From Bacteroidia bacterium (lineage in GTDB: Bacteria > Bacteroidota > Bacteroidia > J057 > JANWXU01): a stretch of 64,000 nt of DNA. Below, piece by piece: positions 30,801 to 36,056 of this stretch. The DNA is taken from positions 1 to 64,000 of the forward strand of contig JANWXU010000002.1 of assembly GCA_025057395.1 (NCBI GenBank), in the 5' to 3' direction. Position 1 is the stretch's first letter, and each line of letters begins with the position of its first letter. Below the pieces are notes generated by a model that saw only the letters and a program-made list of their open reading frames with translations, searched no databases and was not told the DNA's origin. Position numbers and translations under genes: made by a program.

Positions 30801-33570
30801 TGCGCCAATCTGTACGGGTGGTACCCTTACTTTTTCAGCTACGCCAGTAGTTAATGCTACTTATGTTTGGGCAGGGCCTAATGCCTTTGCAGCAACGGGT
30901 CAAAATCCTATACTTCCTAATGTTACAACCGTTAATAGTGGAGAATACACGGTAACTGTAATTGTGCCTGGCTGTTTACCCAATACTGCAAGGGTAAATG
31001 CTATAGTAAATACAATTACAGGCTTAGTAGCTTCATCTAATACACCTATTTGCCAAGGCAATACACTGGAATTGTATGCTACTAATATTCCTGGGGCAAG
31101 TTACAGTTGGCGTGGACCAAGTGGATTTACCTCGAATGCTCAGAATCCTGTGCTTCTAAATGTAACGCCGCCCTTCTCAGGTACTTACACTTTACAGGTC
31201 ATAGTGCCAGGATGTACTTCTACTACTACCACAGAGGTTATTATAAATTCTTTGCCTCTCAATATTAGGGCGGTAAATAATGGACCGTTATGCAGTGGTA
31301 GTACTTTGCAATTAGGAGTAGACAATGTACCAGGGGCAAGGTATAGTTGGAGCGGTCCTGATGGCTTTAGTTCAGCTTTTCAAAGTCCTAGTTTAGGGAA
31401 TGTTACTACTGTGAATGCAGGCATATATACTGTTAGTGTAGTGGTGCCTGGCTGTGCGCCTGTAACTACTACAACTGAGGTTCGAATAAACACGCGTCCT
31501 ATGGTAGTAGCCGGTAGCAACTCCCCAGTGTGTTTTGGTAATGTACTTAATTTACAGGCAACAACGATTCTGGGAGCAAGTTATGCTTGGCGTGGGCCTA
31601 ATGGCTTTGAATCTAATATTCAAAACCCTATTATTTCGGGGGTGAATACCCTGGCTAGCGGTATCTATACAGTTTCTGTAAGTGTACCCGGCTGTGAAGC
31701 AGTAGAGGCTACTACAGAAGTAGTAATTAATAGGCTGTATACTTCTAATCCTATTCTATCCAATTCGCCTGTGTGTGTAGGAAGTAACCTTAGTCTATCG
31801 CTAGTTACAGTGTTACCGGGTGCAAACTATAGTTGGAATGGGCCGGGTGGCTTAACGCTCAATGGAGCGAATGTAAGCTTACCTGCAACCTTAGCTTTAG
31901 CAGGAGACTGGATTTTACAGGTGAATAGCCTAGGTTGTTCTCCCCAATCGTATAGGACAAGTGTAGTGGTAGTAGCTCCCTCGAATCCGCAGCTAAGTTA
32001 TAATCAACCTTTATGTGAGGGCTCTACTTTGATGCTCACAGCTACGGGTGTAGTAGGGGGTGCAAGGTATAATTGGAGTGGACCAGGCGGTTGGAGTTCT
32101 ACGATGGCAAGTCCAATGTTAGAAAAAGTTTCGACCTTTAATAGTGGGGTATATCGCCTTGTGATTGAAGATGCTGTTTGTGGTATTTCCGAAGCTCAAA
32201 TTCCAGTGATAGTGACGCCGCGTAGCACAGCAATAGCTACGCCTCTTGTTAGTAATTTGAATGCTTGTGCAGGGCAGAGCGTAAGTATTCCTGTAGAGTT
32301 GAGTGGCCAGGCTCCATGGAGTTTGAGTTATAGTATCAATGGGGGAGCACCAGTTACAGTAAATGGGATTAATGATTCACCATATAATATTCAGTTTGTA
32401 GTAAATAATCCGGGTACTACTCTAGTGAGTCTAGTAGGAGTACGTGATAGCCGTGCTTGCAGCGAAGGGATTGCCCGTGGGCAGGTAACAATTACTGTAA
32501 GTCCAAGGCCTACCATACAACTAGTTTTAAGAGAGTCTGTGGATTGTAATCGTAGAAATGGTACTTTGCAAGTAGCTGTTACAGAGGGGAGCGGCTTTGT
32601 ATACTCAATTAACGGTGGAGCTTTTGAAAATACTACAGGTATTTTTGAAAATTTAGCTCCCGGTATTTATACTATAGCTGCTCGTAACGAGGTATGTCTA
32701 GCTACGGCACAGTTCGAAGTGGAGGATTTAAGAGCCGTAACTCTTACCTCGATTAATGCTACTGAAAATAGTGCTTTTGTAGCGTGGCAAAGTGTAAGTG
32801 GTGCGCAAAGTTATAACTTGCGCTATCGTGTAGTAGGAGCTACTTCTTGGCAAACTATAGCGGGTATTACAAGTACTACGCAGATAGTAACCAACCTTCG
32901 AGGTAATACGGAGTATGAATTCAGCGTGCAAGCTGTGTGTGCGGGAGGAATTACAGGTCCATTTTCGGCACCTCGCTCAGTGCGAACTTTGGAGCCTACT
33001 TGTCCTCGTCCACGAACCCCGTTTACTATTCAAAACTCTCCTACTTCAGTAACGGTACGTTGGGAAGAAGTACCTACTGCTATTTGTTATGCTCTTTCCT
33101 ACAGAGCCGTAGGGGAAAGTAACTGGATAGATGTATTAATTCCTGGAACCTCCAATACCTCTTATCAAATCAATAACTTAGTTACGGGTCGAAATTATGA
33201 GGTATATCTTCGTTCGATTTGCGGTAGCTGTAGTTTGACCGGAGGCAATCTATCATTACCTAGTAATATACTAACCTTTACGCCGCAACAAGCACGTTTA
33301 CAAAGTGGTGGTTGGGTACAAAGCGATGTGACTATTTATCCTAATCCAAGTAATGGTGTATTTCAGGTTAGATATGTCTTGGATAAAGAGTCGGTAGGTA
33401 GAGTCAGTTTAGTGGATCTTTCGGGGAAAGTGGTATTTGAGCAACAAGTTTATTTGAATGAGGGCGAAAACGAGATAAGCCTTGAAATACCGCAAGCGCA
33501 AAAAGGCGTATATCTATTAAGGCTACAAGTTGATGACCAGGTGTATAGTGCAAAAGTGATGATTGAATAG
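9823..33570 (+). CDS. Giant T9SS surface protein: SBBP propeller head plus ~77 Ig-like units
   Basis: 7915 residues (about 0.8 MDa) with no interrupting stop. Order: signal peptide (1-24); the beta-rich domain that precedes SBBP propellers in Bacteroidota (DUF7948-like, about 30-235, opening GFLPNYGQV); seven SBBP blades (about 240-695, each W--Y-GG---DEA, then GN--V-G-T-S-NFP), fitting one seven-bladed propeller; two Ig_7-like units (about 700-875); about 77 Ig-like units of 75-100 residues (about 876-7465), typically SNSPVCEGG-LNLTA, Y-WSGPNGFSSTLQNP and VPGC; two SprB-like units; two Fn3 domains; and a T9SS type-A sorting domain (YPNPSNGVFQV) to the end. Most units hold two conserved Cys that could form a disulphide. 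It is probably a long stalk or adhesin on the outer surface; ligand unknown. My unit count is by eye. Confidence 0.92.
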   Translation: MKMRILSLLVCILVVLNFKAVSNQKEASKNVLLGFLPNYGQVCNEKGEPLNDIHYHTQFNGVSLYFRNNTVSYLFPKKQLGKDKYKSYYCIDFQLIGSNSSPTIISQKPILGSPCYYISNLGSAIIPAYSEIIYQNIYPNIDLIWRQENNHLKYEFLVHPGANPQNIRIRYVGATKVKISKNGNLIIQNPEGEIQEYSPYSYYKGTSKKLATAFRVEGDIISFDLPQNLDPTQTLVIDPLVWASYYGGSGAEEAFAVATHQATGKVAIAGVTYSSNFPTQTQPGQYVQAVRGQGDAFVAMFDANGNRLWATYLGGTATDEAHDLTFDATGNLIVVGRTRSSDFPTTLPAFGGGGYDIFCASFSNNGTLQWARTIGGAQDEQVYGVATNSAGEIFICGTTPSNNFPAVSGQPTSFTQFNGIRDAFIVKLNALGVPQWTYLFGGSAADEARDICVDPFGNIYITGLTLSNNLPVTSAFQSSNGGATDAFIASFTANANLNWSTYLGGSQIDVARAIAYHPAGNVVLAGNTNSNNFPAGGSNIASFGGQSYNGGGDDAFVALFNASNGNRIWSAFYGGGNIDQAHGIAVDLNGNILISGYTQSSNFNTTSGSNQYTQTLAGGQDAFVVQFTPAANRTLAFLYGGSGNAEIANDLAILGNTLWLTGKTNSANLPRPTNSIGYSQQYSGGDDAFLAAFSIPCNIAAPIVRDVARCGAGDIVFTVTLDNTSGGNKARLFTQPTGGIPIFVDDTAPFELTVNLTQTTTFYIEAYDDRTECSSSRVAVVGNVIPLPATPVVGSQALCAPGVFTFTVTVENPQQSQVRLFNAINSTIPIAIDDTPPFELSTGFISTTSVFYIEAVNQRTGCTSERAEAIVIILPAIPAPFVTASAACLGKSLSFTVANPAPGAIYVMQTPDGLQQASTTGTFTRPVVSLSMAGVYSFSTIIGACSSALRTISVEVFATPNPPLATNSSPICSGDNLQLSATLSGIQNASYFWQGPGGYSSTLQNPTIFSATSAVNGFYSVAVVVNGCTSDFATTQVRVNELPLAPSVSSNSPVCVGQTLLLTAELFLGARYEWEGPNGFSATINNPSIPNVTTAANGTYRLRIFQNGCYSRFVTTQVDVRGVAVAINSNSPVCEGGILNLTATDIPGASYEWSGPNGIRLFGSTAFFPGITLNDAGLFTLRVTQPGCGAQVLTTVVQVNQGVQNLTISSNSPLCIGGQLNLTAPTIPNATYFWTGPNGFSSALQNPTIAGVTLEEAGVYSVRIRIPGCPTPPNVSTNVVINQPPRNVAAQSNSPVCEGGVLNLTATFIPGAIYEWSGPGYTSNIHNPVIQGIQLNQAGIYNVTVTAPGCPPVVASTQVVVAPSPTPIISPVAPLCSGSTLQITTTFIAGARYSWIGPNNFTSTSFAVSKGNVTTADAGVYNVTITNPGCGTTQLSVNVIINDAPQVVIDAPSVICEGNSLQLVATAINVPGVRYTWSGPAGFASNDPSPTRNNVVSEHSGTYAVTVSVPGCNPSTATANVTVNAAPNLIASSNSPVCIGEQLVISANDIPAASYRWIGPGGTQAATRFITIPAAAASNAGIYSVTANVPGCPSASATVAVVISNPPLNPNPTSNATLVCAGRAIALSANGEPNHRYNWSGPGGFTSQAQNPTIPSVTTNASGTYFVTVTSPGCPPVNGSVTITVNDPPATPVILTNSPVCTGGILRFTITNPASNATYTWTGPNNFSATGSSVVLNSVALAFAGRYRVVARTPGCEADPKTAETDVVINATSEVAPTNNTPICVGQTLELRSNAPTGATVSWSGPGNFSSPLPNPTVTNAQLSNAGIYTVVIRTPGCPDRLYTLDVVISQSVTAQTVNVPSICVGTALSLSAPSVSTLPPTYLPQPTYSWNGPAGFSSTLQNPIITSAGTVNSGIYVVTISAAGCPTIQRSYNVVVNEAPSDPQIPSQVTLCKGQSLQLVAASSTGTFNWSAPDGLTATGATFTRPSMTPQQSGVYSLTVSVEGCAPINRTTSVIVNEPPVGIPVVSTGGRLAYCTNDLLALNIPATPNALYQWNGPAGFTSTLQNPTRRLTSTTMSGIYSVTVQVPGCAPVLATTPFITVSEQPVVQITTNSPICERQTLNLIPTAIVGATYTWSGQGIVNPALVNQSIPNFSATGNFTYNLSVTVPGCPEVNTSVNVTVNPRIPDFFIDGANVVCEGSLLTLTPSSVFNYPGIKYLWEGPNNFTATTIQITRPAVFEEAGIYTLTITLPGCTTIAQRFVQVGRDPNTVQITTNSPICEGQNLILSASSLPSAFYSWSGPGISGAFLQSVTLTNRPVTPPGGLTYTLTVNTNGCPPAIKTVTVHVNRPVPATNTLPTVNACQDANLSLNTYLPSDLDTDARLTWYSPQGAVVSATLSQIQPNQAGNYRAVVEIPGCNTGEFILPIRIAPNPAKITSPRPTINACDKQSITLSVNNLEVPLTQGPPGNFTWEWRDPNNQVLSSNVNTLNIPNPTSGNYSLVINTTSTCATNPTIILFPVSVAPTFTITQPNLPYAFCQGATVDLNNLFYQSNPSLQNLPPPNLPVNLRWYNNNNNVIPGGTLINVTSVNSGDYYAEVFNTPGCTPQIFRVRLNIIPNPANITVPVRNFCLVSGAQLELLASEADPVLGTYPGTSYNWLDPQGNSIGTTPTIRVTPTQAGLITYRLSIDVPGCSPATINYPVQVNIPPDVPSATGPACVTTANPACEGTPVTLRAFCSGPPAGTSFKYTWNGPAGITELNRYNETINFNSLPAGTHTFSVLVSSDGCAGRDQTYTVQVTIGKRITTSPFAAPQVTVCQASGTTYILRPENLPVDINTKDVQYIWTQPGGSPQASSNSTLSITLNPDRIGVYSLQIQTPGCSPSSNFTVNLRYFEPLQSPTLQVTPQNFICPGQDFTLRLANLPSSWSNNVPSDVSIRWFRSDDFEYTTARNRAEVTLSNNLTNAVISGSFRAEIIVPNCGTYNVRSNPITILSAPTIVLSTNANNNTICVGETLTINATISLPAFAIANYEWRGPNGFTATTLAPAVSRLIQSGQDAGDYTLTVNIAGNPSGCNKFESTPIRINVREMVVAGQIQVNPTAICQGEQVTLTFRPTQPANFVNQPIYSWLAPNGNPVGGNAASITDSPVGSGFYTLTVSNAGCIPRSFTVPIKVFVRPSINLVSEPVGSICAGNTLRLTATPAPGSRSYELEYEWSAPGGLTLPKGVNQNTAVVNNITTQNSGAYTVRATNTDPDAPAACKSSIAQSVDIRVIDRVIGGTVRMQPSQNPNYVCEGSEITFRFEPNPPVSNLPVGTTFEWRDGNGVRLGNLTGQEITIRATASLVGPLSVVALNPGCANSTTAQSPTFRVLPLPTLSLNPGGALTACEGTEIRLRATTNLTALGIPVQYQWQAAGITNPPSGSELVIPSVTTANTGAHTLRATVQGAPAACQTAEATVSLTVIPKPDARINGSPIVCANTPLELTAAVDNPAFRYAWFRTTQSIRGEVIGTSRNLNFPIRGPQDNGFYCLIVESSFPCAAETSCVQVDVGGVSGLQLQPTATSVLGGNRVCVGQAVRLSVAEVPGAISYRWRVAGNNNITGREVTYTPVSTSDNTFTVEVTVNGCSQPITATTNISVVQAPAPRVQVQPNPVCAGSDVTLAIDNLQDGIRYEWRGPGIPGGTPAVDNVYRFTAPVGATNPLKLLYNLSAIAAPGCTANIVVDTIFVYNRNWVPQISANPNTRVLCEGTSLTLSVSNVPLGAIYNWSGPLISDQSLPTQRIAALPAGNHVWNVELSLPGGVCGNLNPLTYSVTVNKAVQPTPRNSGPICLSANQRLDLTAFGTGTLDLPQGSSVQWFGPRSNTQIQGATTQTPFVQPVRAEDAGTYRVQIDIPGCGRFTGTTEVVVSGYRIPEGTTPNIIYDGPKCQGQPLRFTVTNISPADYPDAVFTYRDAGGNIITTKTGAGANELTANAPTAGGTYTVEVRTPCSSSPAIGNISVDVLPTPRIQDDIKTVCAGSPVVLDARNTAANATFDYRWQELSGSFSSTLEKPEISTNITLPFNPSNPRIIREFEVTVSARANAACSAKARVQVVIDRLPSSFKITSNAPRCAGQQLQLTVDPAVAGATYTWTLPNANRTLSPNPTNIERITLNNITTQDAGLYSVQVELGACLERVVSEPIIINEAITNLRVVPLQPVCEGNSFVLTAEPLVPGATYTWVGPGFGPQVTPSNTITINNAQRIFSSSPFTVTVNVAGCSPTTATIPVTVNPGPGRIVLSTNPNTQPICPGTKVDFLLTLERPIPGVRVNWFFRPANQTQPRAVNGWTGISQSINAAQPSNSGQYFAAIIYPGCDTVFSNAVELTVLAPPPASVTFASTPAQPVCPGANLILTANPANVNYRYTWITPRGDLIEQEGQNGNILEISGITAQQAGDYTVEVRDINDVGKNCPARSASFQVRVRQVNPLRFISQPPSAVCEGENISVRLENPTPGATYSWSFIASPGNPPGTPPTGQFRPTPGLDLFNVQGSFEGLYTLTETAGPGCTQTISFGLTVNQRPVLQSSNATRCSGETVTLNVNPTWGPPNATPPAPRIGRYTFNWVKQGGTPFTSSELRPVISGLTPDNSGKYLLTVSTPGCQDVVAEFNLTVHPNPSVTVLADKVGPYCDGETVTLIATTNPPITGATYTWLNATNQTVASGTSNSYSFVARNTTAGNYTVRITQPTTPTTPPGPAAACTTSGSIAVQVNQPVVLTLGTVNNLRQYCAGGTITFTVTPSGANPPVNTRYFWSGPSGVVIDPIQTPTLSNITQANSGTYTMEYEIPGCGRFSAGAVTLQVLPAITASIEPIGPLCVGSSLALTPVSNINLNDPSVNINWSGPNNFTSTLRSPVISAVRTQNAGIYTLTITRQGCLPGTFTFPVTINSVPNAGIKPEQKEICTGATLSFEVDANKNTTAVETIPFATYRWSGPGGFNSTERNVVINNVDLNRRGTYSVIVSIPGCRDTLLTHTVEQIIPQPVLSLPSRVGPICEGQTVQLTVTGGPQGINTYIWKNPNALQLPCRSADCVISTPISGTYTVELDLEKPGCTVARASTEVIVNPRPKEPGIQSPRFVCNNSQLSLAANPSPSTSTKYIWNVPGGRTYTIDNNAFVNIPAADVRSGIYTLTVEVEGCPPLVSTFEVRQVNRPTISLPPSVTLCEGQPFTLEINPPVAGATYAWSGPNNFSASTALISIPSVTTASQGDYRVRVSLVGCGDFDASTNLRVNRQPTRQTITANTPICAGIDLQLGIPGQLGASYQWAGPGGFTSTEQNPRVPAERVQTGQYVVTTSVPQCSSRTDTINVLRFDPSIVQVAPVPPICKGGTIELKAPSIPGAGYIWRGPGIRTGTINTNPTLNISQAEQNFSGRYSLEVSLPGCGPVTRTIDVVVNDPVEGLRIINNSPYCSNSEVSLVSQATKDNNSAIYEWSIPAGSAKIQGRIISLPRGSAPQGIYTLTVSVPGCTAIVETTEVKISPLPVDPRPVVNSPACEGSILNFIAAGVAGTSFTWTAPDGRTTYTQQNIQVPATTQNSGVWQVTASSPGCPSVTSTVSAVVNKVNGTPAIVASSPVCVGGSVNLRVEPEQIGGTTYSWVGPNNFSSNLVTPTISNLTTNASGAYSVTITVPGCQPVQVVGQVLVNNAINLSAIQNNYDFCQGSTISIAAPNIDGATYIWTLPNGTTQNNPTLNVAATSNNAGSYSLRVNVPGCGEATRSFTIRVNERPQSINLVYADNICLGNSQPLTAPEFVTGTTYAWSGPASFSSTNRAPVVTFDNLNKAGVYTVIVTVPGCLASSATANIKVNTPPPSFSFPSSVFLCEGQSQVLSGPSVPEATYSWEVPSGAAPGGNNPNYNLQAPNVRPGRYRLTVNVPGCAPVTASTEVLLIRRAERPIVSTNSPVCVGGALNLTVTNEQPGVTYRWNGPGGWVVNSPFAERRNITLADEGTYQVIATAAGCNAETTNVDIVVNAAPSIPNFAPIEACERSSFTISAPTFKNATYSWNGPAGEQSSQNYVRNDARITDSGIYSLTISVPGCSSVAGSVQVTVNRPLPTDARATSNSPACEGGALSLSVTGVARATYSWSGPYAFDPITRSQQTPILNNITTANSGRYTVRVQVPGCSDVVLSTDVVINALPPINIVTNSPVCEGNNILLTATAVNGAQYTWSGRGVTPGVNRNAISIVAAPASTGGNYTVEVEVQGCGRRTASAVVEVFPRPVAPAIKANTPLCSGGTLQFTITPSQGASYRWSGPGGFQSTLQNPTIPFATTANAGRYTVEVQVPGCTPITESIDVVVESGVPANFSLSSNSPICGNTPIILTASPSISGALYVWRSPGFFDADTSRSNSYTVPEFRRRSGVYQVEVLLPGCNNRIATTTVVINDSAKARGFANATPRSPICRGDLLRLFAEGVAGARYEWVSPKGRRYLTQNPILRTDTVDASGRWLLIVTVPGCVKADTQRVDVLVNTAIDPAPVSNAPLCQGQKLVLTAAAGPVGTTYLWKGPEAFEASGTRRTVEDDDPVAGIYTVTVTVPGCSAVTRTINIQVFPSLANPVVIPSNDTLVCSGASVQLRVRTTVPNPFASYLWTGPNGFVSTDAAPIIEAVNNLQDGVYTVTVKIPGCVDYQATTGLIRIVRRPVGLAAGNNGPLCENATLNLTVTEWEGASYRWQGPAGFTSTDPRPILFAVNSANSGAYSVEVSVLGCPVQTLVTNVLVSEQPRLNLSNVRSNSPVCAGQILRFTAPFYANARYSWSGPNGFSSTQQNPVINGATINNAGRYILTVSTPGCIPSAIGLEVAVNALPPNLQITSNSPLCVGGTLRLTATGMPANATINWSGPNGFYSSVLDPLVFIADETFGGTYNASILLPGCTPFVIPTIVEVSPKPVPNARSNSPICAASRLRLTADFYPDGTYRWTGPAGFSSTEANPDFVPLGAGASGTYTVSITLPGCEAVTDTVNVVVNTPPLNVVATTNAPICTGGTLTFSATPVVNATYVWAGPNAFAATGQNPILPNVTTVNSGEYTVTVIVPGCLPNTARVNAIVNTITGLVASSNTPICQGNTLELYATNIPGASYSWRGPSGFTSNAQNPVLLNVTPPFSGTYTLQVIVPGCTSTTTTEVIINSLPLNIRAVNNGPLCSGSTLQLGVDNVPGARYSWSGPDGFSSAFQSPSLGNVTTVNAGIYTVSVVVPGCAPVTTTTEVRINTRPMVVAGSNSPVCFGNVLNLQATTILGASYAWRGPNGFESNIQNPIISGVNTLASGIYTVSVSVPGCEAVEATTEVVINRLYTSNPILSNSPVCVGSNLSLSLVTVLPGANYSWNGPGGLTLNGANVSLPATLALAGDWILQVNSLGCSPQSYRTSVVVVAPSNPQLSYNQPLCEGSTLMLTATGVVGGARYNWSGPGGWSSTMASPMLEKVSTFNSGVYRLVIEDAVCGISEAQIPVIVTPRSTAIATPLVSNLNACAGQSVSIPVELSGQAPWSLSYSINGGAPVTVNGINDSPYNIQFVVNNPGTTLVSLVGVRDSRACSEGIARGQVTITVSPRPTIQLVLRESVDCNRRNGTLQVAVTEGSGFVYSINGGAFENTTGIFENLAPGIYTIAARNEVCLATAQFEVEDLRAVTLTSINATENSAFVAWQSVSGAQSYNLRYRVVGATSWQTIAGITSTTQIVTNLRGNTEYEFSVQAVCAGGITGPFSAPRSVRTLEPTCPRPRTPFTIQNSPTSVTVRWEEVPTAICYALSYRAVGESNWIDVLIPGTSNTSYQINNLVTGRNYEVYLRSICGSCSLTGGNLSLPSNILTFTPQQARLQSGGWVQSDVTIYPNPSNGVFQVRYVLDKESVGRVSLVDLSGKVVFEQQVYLNEGENEISLEIPQAQKGVYLLRLQVDDQVYSAKVMIE
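11923..32230 (+). repeat. Ig-like repeat array of the 7915-residue protein
   Basis: Two Ig_7-like units, then about 77 Ig/PKD-like units. Units 2-18 and 48-77 are mostly regular (about 80 residues, NSP-C start, TLQNP middle, PGC end). Units 19-47 are longer, more variable, and rarely keep NSP or TLQNP. The copies are diverged at DNA level; no identical tandem unit is evident by eye. Confidence 0.85.
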
Positions 33571-33589
33571 GCTTTTTAAGTGCTTTTGG

Positions 33590-33622
33590 GCCGGGAGAAA
33601 TATAATTTCTTCCGGCTTTTTT
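33590..33622 (+). terminator. Rho-independent terminator after the 7915-residue gene
   Basis: A 12-bp stem (GCCGGGAGAAAT with ATTTCTTCCGGC, one G-U pair) closes a 3-base loop at 33590-33616 and is followed by six T. It starts 19 bp after the stop codon. Confidence 0.9.
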
Positions 33623-33649
33623 GTTTATTAAATTTAATGTTCTACAACT

Positions 33650-33657
33650 TAAATTTG
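33650..33657 (+). promoter_or_regulatory. Candidate -7 element for the PorE-like gene
   Basis: TAAATTTG matches TAnnTTTG exactly, 35 bp upstream of ATG 33693 and just after the preceding terminator. A TTTG ends at 33623, giving a longer than usual 26-bp spacer. Confidence 0.4.
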
Positions 33658-33692
33658 TGTAAGAATAAAGGCTTGGATAAAATCAATTTTGA

Positions 33693-36023
33693 ATGCGCAT
33701 TCTGCTTATTATAATCAGTATTTTAGATGGGTTGTTATTATTTTGTGGAAAAACTTTTAGTAATAAGACTTATGCTCAAGGGGTAGACACAACTTACAGA
33801 ATAATCAGGGCTTACATTCGGAAGGGGGATTCTTTATTTCGTAAAGGCTCAGTGGTGGAGGCAACTTTATGTTATCGTAAAGCTTTTGAATTAAACCCAA
33901 GGGATCCGGTTATAGCCCAAAGGTTAGCCGATGGCTTAAAGGCTTCTAAGCGAGGGTTGCGTCAATTAGAGCGCCTTGCTTATGTGGCTTATCGAGAAAG
34001 GGATTTATTACAGGCAGCTAAGCATTATAAAAATATTTTAGCTTTCGATTCTTCTCATTTTAATGCAAAATATCGCTTAGGTAAAATTCATTGGTTTCAA
34101 GGGCATATAGATTCTTGCATATATTACTATAATCGGGCTTTATCTACAGGCACTCATAACGATACCATTTACTTTGATTACGGCTTAGCCCTTAAAAAGC
34201 AGGGTAGATACGAAGAGGCGATTGCCAAGTTCGAAGAGTTTTTACAAAAAATTATACCTAAGAAATTAGGTTATAGCATTTATCGTGAGCAGGCTGAAAA
34301 AGAAATTGAAGGCTCTAAATTAGGAATGGCTCTACGCAACCAAAATACGAGAGTACTTACAAAAAATTTAGTTTTGAATTCTGAACTTAGTGAATATCAA
34401 GTAGTTTTATGGCCTCGTCCAAAAGTTCAGAGCACTAAAGGCTTTAAGAAAGATAGTTTATATGTGGGAGATACAATTGCAGTTTTTACTGCACACAGGC
34501 TAGAAAATAAAGGCCAAGGTATATACCCGTTTAATGGTGAGCCTTTTAGTGATCTTTGGATGGCTACCTATGAAAATGGCGAAATTGGAGGGGAGATGCT
34601 TTTTAGTAAGCAGTTACAGACTTACAATAATGAAGGAAATGCTACTTTTTCGCCTGATGGTAGTATAATTTATTATACAGTTTGTGGAAGGGGAAGAAAA
34701 ACTCCCGCTTGGGGGTGTGCTATTTACTATGCTGAGTTTGATACTCTAAAACAGGCTTGGAAAAAAGGTAGAAAAGTGAAAAATATAAATGGGCGTATTC
34801 AAGAAATAGTAAATCTAAAGGGAAAAAAAAAGTTTGTAGCCTCCTATGATGCACAGCCTGCGTTAGCCGAAAATGGAAAGATTTTATATTTTGTTTCAGA
34901 TAGAAAAGGAGGATATGGAGGAACAGACATTTGGTTTTCGCGCCTTACTCCTAAAGGTTGGTCTGAGCCGCAGAATGCTGGTCCTAAGATAAACACTCCC
35001 TTTGATGAAATTTTTCCTTATTACATAGATAGTTTGCAAACTTTATATTTTGCTTCTATGGGGCATATGGGTATGGGAGGCTTTGATATCTTTAAGGCTA
35101 AAGGAAATCAAAAAAAGTGGGAATCTCCGCAACCCCTTCCTTATCCATTTAATACTTCTTACCATGATTATACTATTACTTGGCAAAAGGTTGATTCTGC
35201 GGGATGGGTTTCTAGCGATAGACCCTGGGCTTTAGGTAATTGGGGAAATGAAAAAAGCAAAGGTCGAGATGATATTTGGTGGGTAGCATTTTTGCCTCCT
35301 CCTTTACCTACTAAGGTAGAAGTGCCTAAAGATACTATTTTCTCCCTGCCTGTAGTAGAGCATCCTAAAAGAGCCGAGGACAAAATTCTTATTTATGGTT
35401 TAATACGAGGCAATGATACTCAACAAGGTATTGTAGGAGCAACCGTAAACTTATATCGACTAGATATTGACGGCAATTTAGCCAAAATTAAAACTGCAAT
35501 AACGCAAGCTGATGGCCGTTATGAGTTTGAATTAGATACTTCAATTCAATACTATATTATGGCAGGGGCTCCTCGGTATGTACCCAACGATATTAAGGTG
35601 CATGGTAGGGAATTGAAGGTAAACAAAAACAACGAGGTTATTATTGATTTATTTTTGCCCAAAGCAGTGGTAGGTACGCCTTACGCACTTAGTAACATCT
35701 ACTATGATTTTGATAAAGCTGAAATACGAAAAGAAGCTTACCCTGCCCTAGAAAGAATTCGCCTGCTATTAGAAACGAATCCGACATATAAAATACAATT
35801 GGCAGCACACACAGATTCGCGGGGCAGTGAGTATTATAATTTGAAGTTATCTGAAAGAAGAGCCCAGGCAGTAGTAGAATATTTAAAACAAAAGGGGGTA
35901 AGTGCTGATAAATTGGAGGCAAAGGGGTATGGAGAGACTCAACTCGCTATAAAGCCTGAGAGAAGCGAAAAAGACATGCAGGCTAATCGTAGAACAGAAT
36001 TCCGTATTCTTTCATTTGAATAA
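33693..36023 (+). CDS. PorE-like TPR/PD40-propeller/OmpA envelope protein
   Basis: 776 residues. Order: signal peptide (about 1-29, ending TYAQG); tetratricopeptide repeats (about 40-185: CYRKAFELNPRDP, HYKNILAFDSSHFNAKYRLG, FDYGLALKKQGRYEEAI); PD40/WD40-like propeller blades (about 310-480: ATFSPDGSIIYY, ILYFVSDRKGGYGGTDIW, LYFASMGHMGMGGFDIF); a carboxypeptidase-regulatory-like domain (about 563-655, GATVNLY and DGRYEFEL); and a C-terminal OmpA peptidoglycan-binding domain (about 667-776, IYYDFDKAEIR, HTDSRGS, LSERRA). This is the domain order of PorE (PG1058), which helps anchor the T9SS to peptidoglycan. Cytophagales often carry several paralogues of this layout, so true orthology is unproven. 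It lies 122 bp after a T9SS megasubstrate but has its own candidate promoter. Confidence 0.82.
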   Translation: MRILLIIISILDGLLLFCGKTFSNKTYAQGVDTTYRIIRAYIRKGDSLFRKGSVVEATLCYRKAFELNPRDPVIAQRLADGLKASKRGLRQLERLAYVAYRERDLLQAAKHYKNILAFDSSHFNAKYRLGKIHWFQGHIDSCIYYYNRALSTGTHNDTIYFDYGLALKKQGRYEEAIAKFEEFLQKIIPKKLGYSIYREQAEKEIEGSKLGMALRNQNTRVLTKNLVLNSELSEYQVVLWPRPKVQSTKGFKKDSLYVGDTIAVFTAHRLENKGQGIYPFNGEPFSDLWMATYENGEIGGEMLFSKQLQTYNNEGNATFSPDGSIIYYTVCGRGRKTPAWGCAIYYAEFDTLKQAWKKGRKVKNINGRIQEIVNLKGKKKFVASYDAQPALAENGKILYFVSDRKGGYGGTDIWFSRLTPKGWSEPQNAGPKINTPFDEIFPYYIDSLQTLYFASMGHMGMGGFDIFKAKGNQKKWESPQPLPYPFNTSYHDYTITWQKVDSAGWVSSDRPWALGNWGNEKSKGRDDIWWVAFLPPPLPTKVEVPKDTIFSLPVVEHPKRAEDKILIYGLIRGNDTQQGIVGATVNLYRLDIDGNLAKIKTAITQADGRYEFELDTSIQYYIMAGAPRYVPNDIKVHGRELKVNKNNEVIIDLFLPKAVVGTPYALSNIYYDFDKAEIRKEAYPALERIRLLLETNPTYKIQLAAHTDSRGSEYYNLKLSERRAQAVVEYLKQKGVSADKLEAKGYGETQLAIKPERSEKDMQANRRTEFRILSFE

Positions 36024-36056
36024 TAAAATGGACGATAGATGATAAAGAAATGGAAA

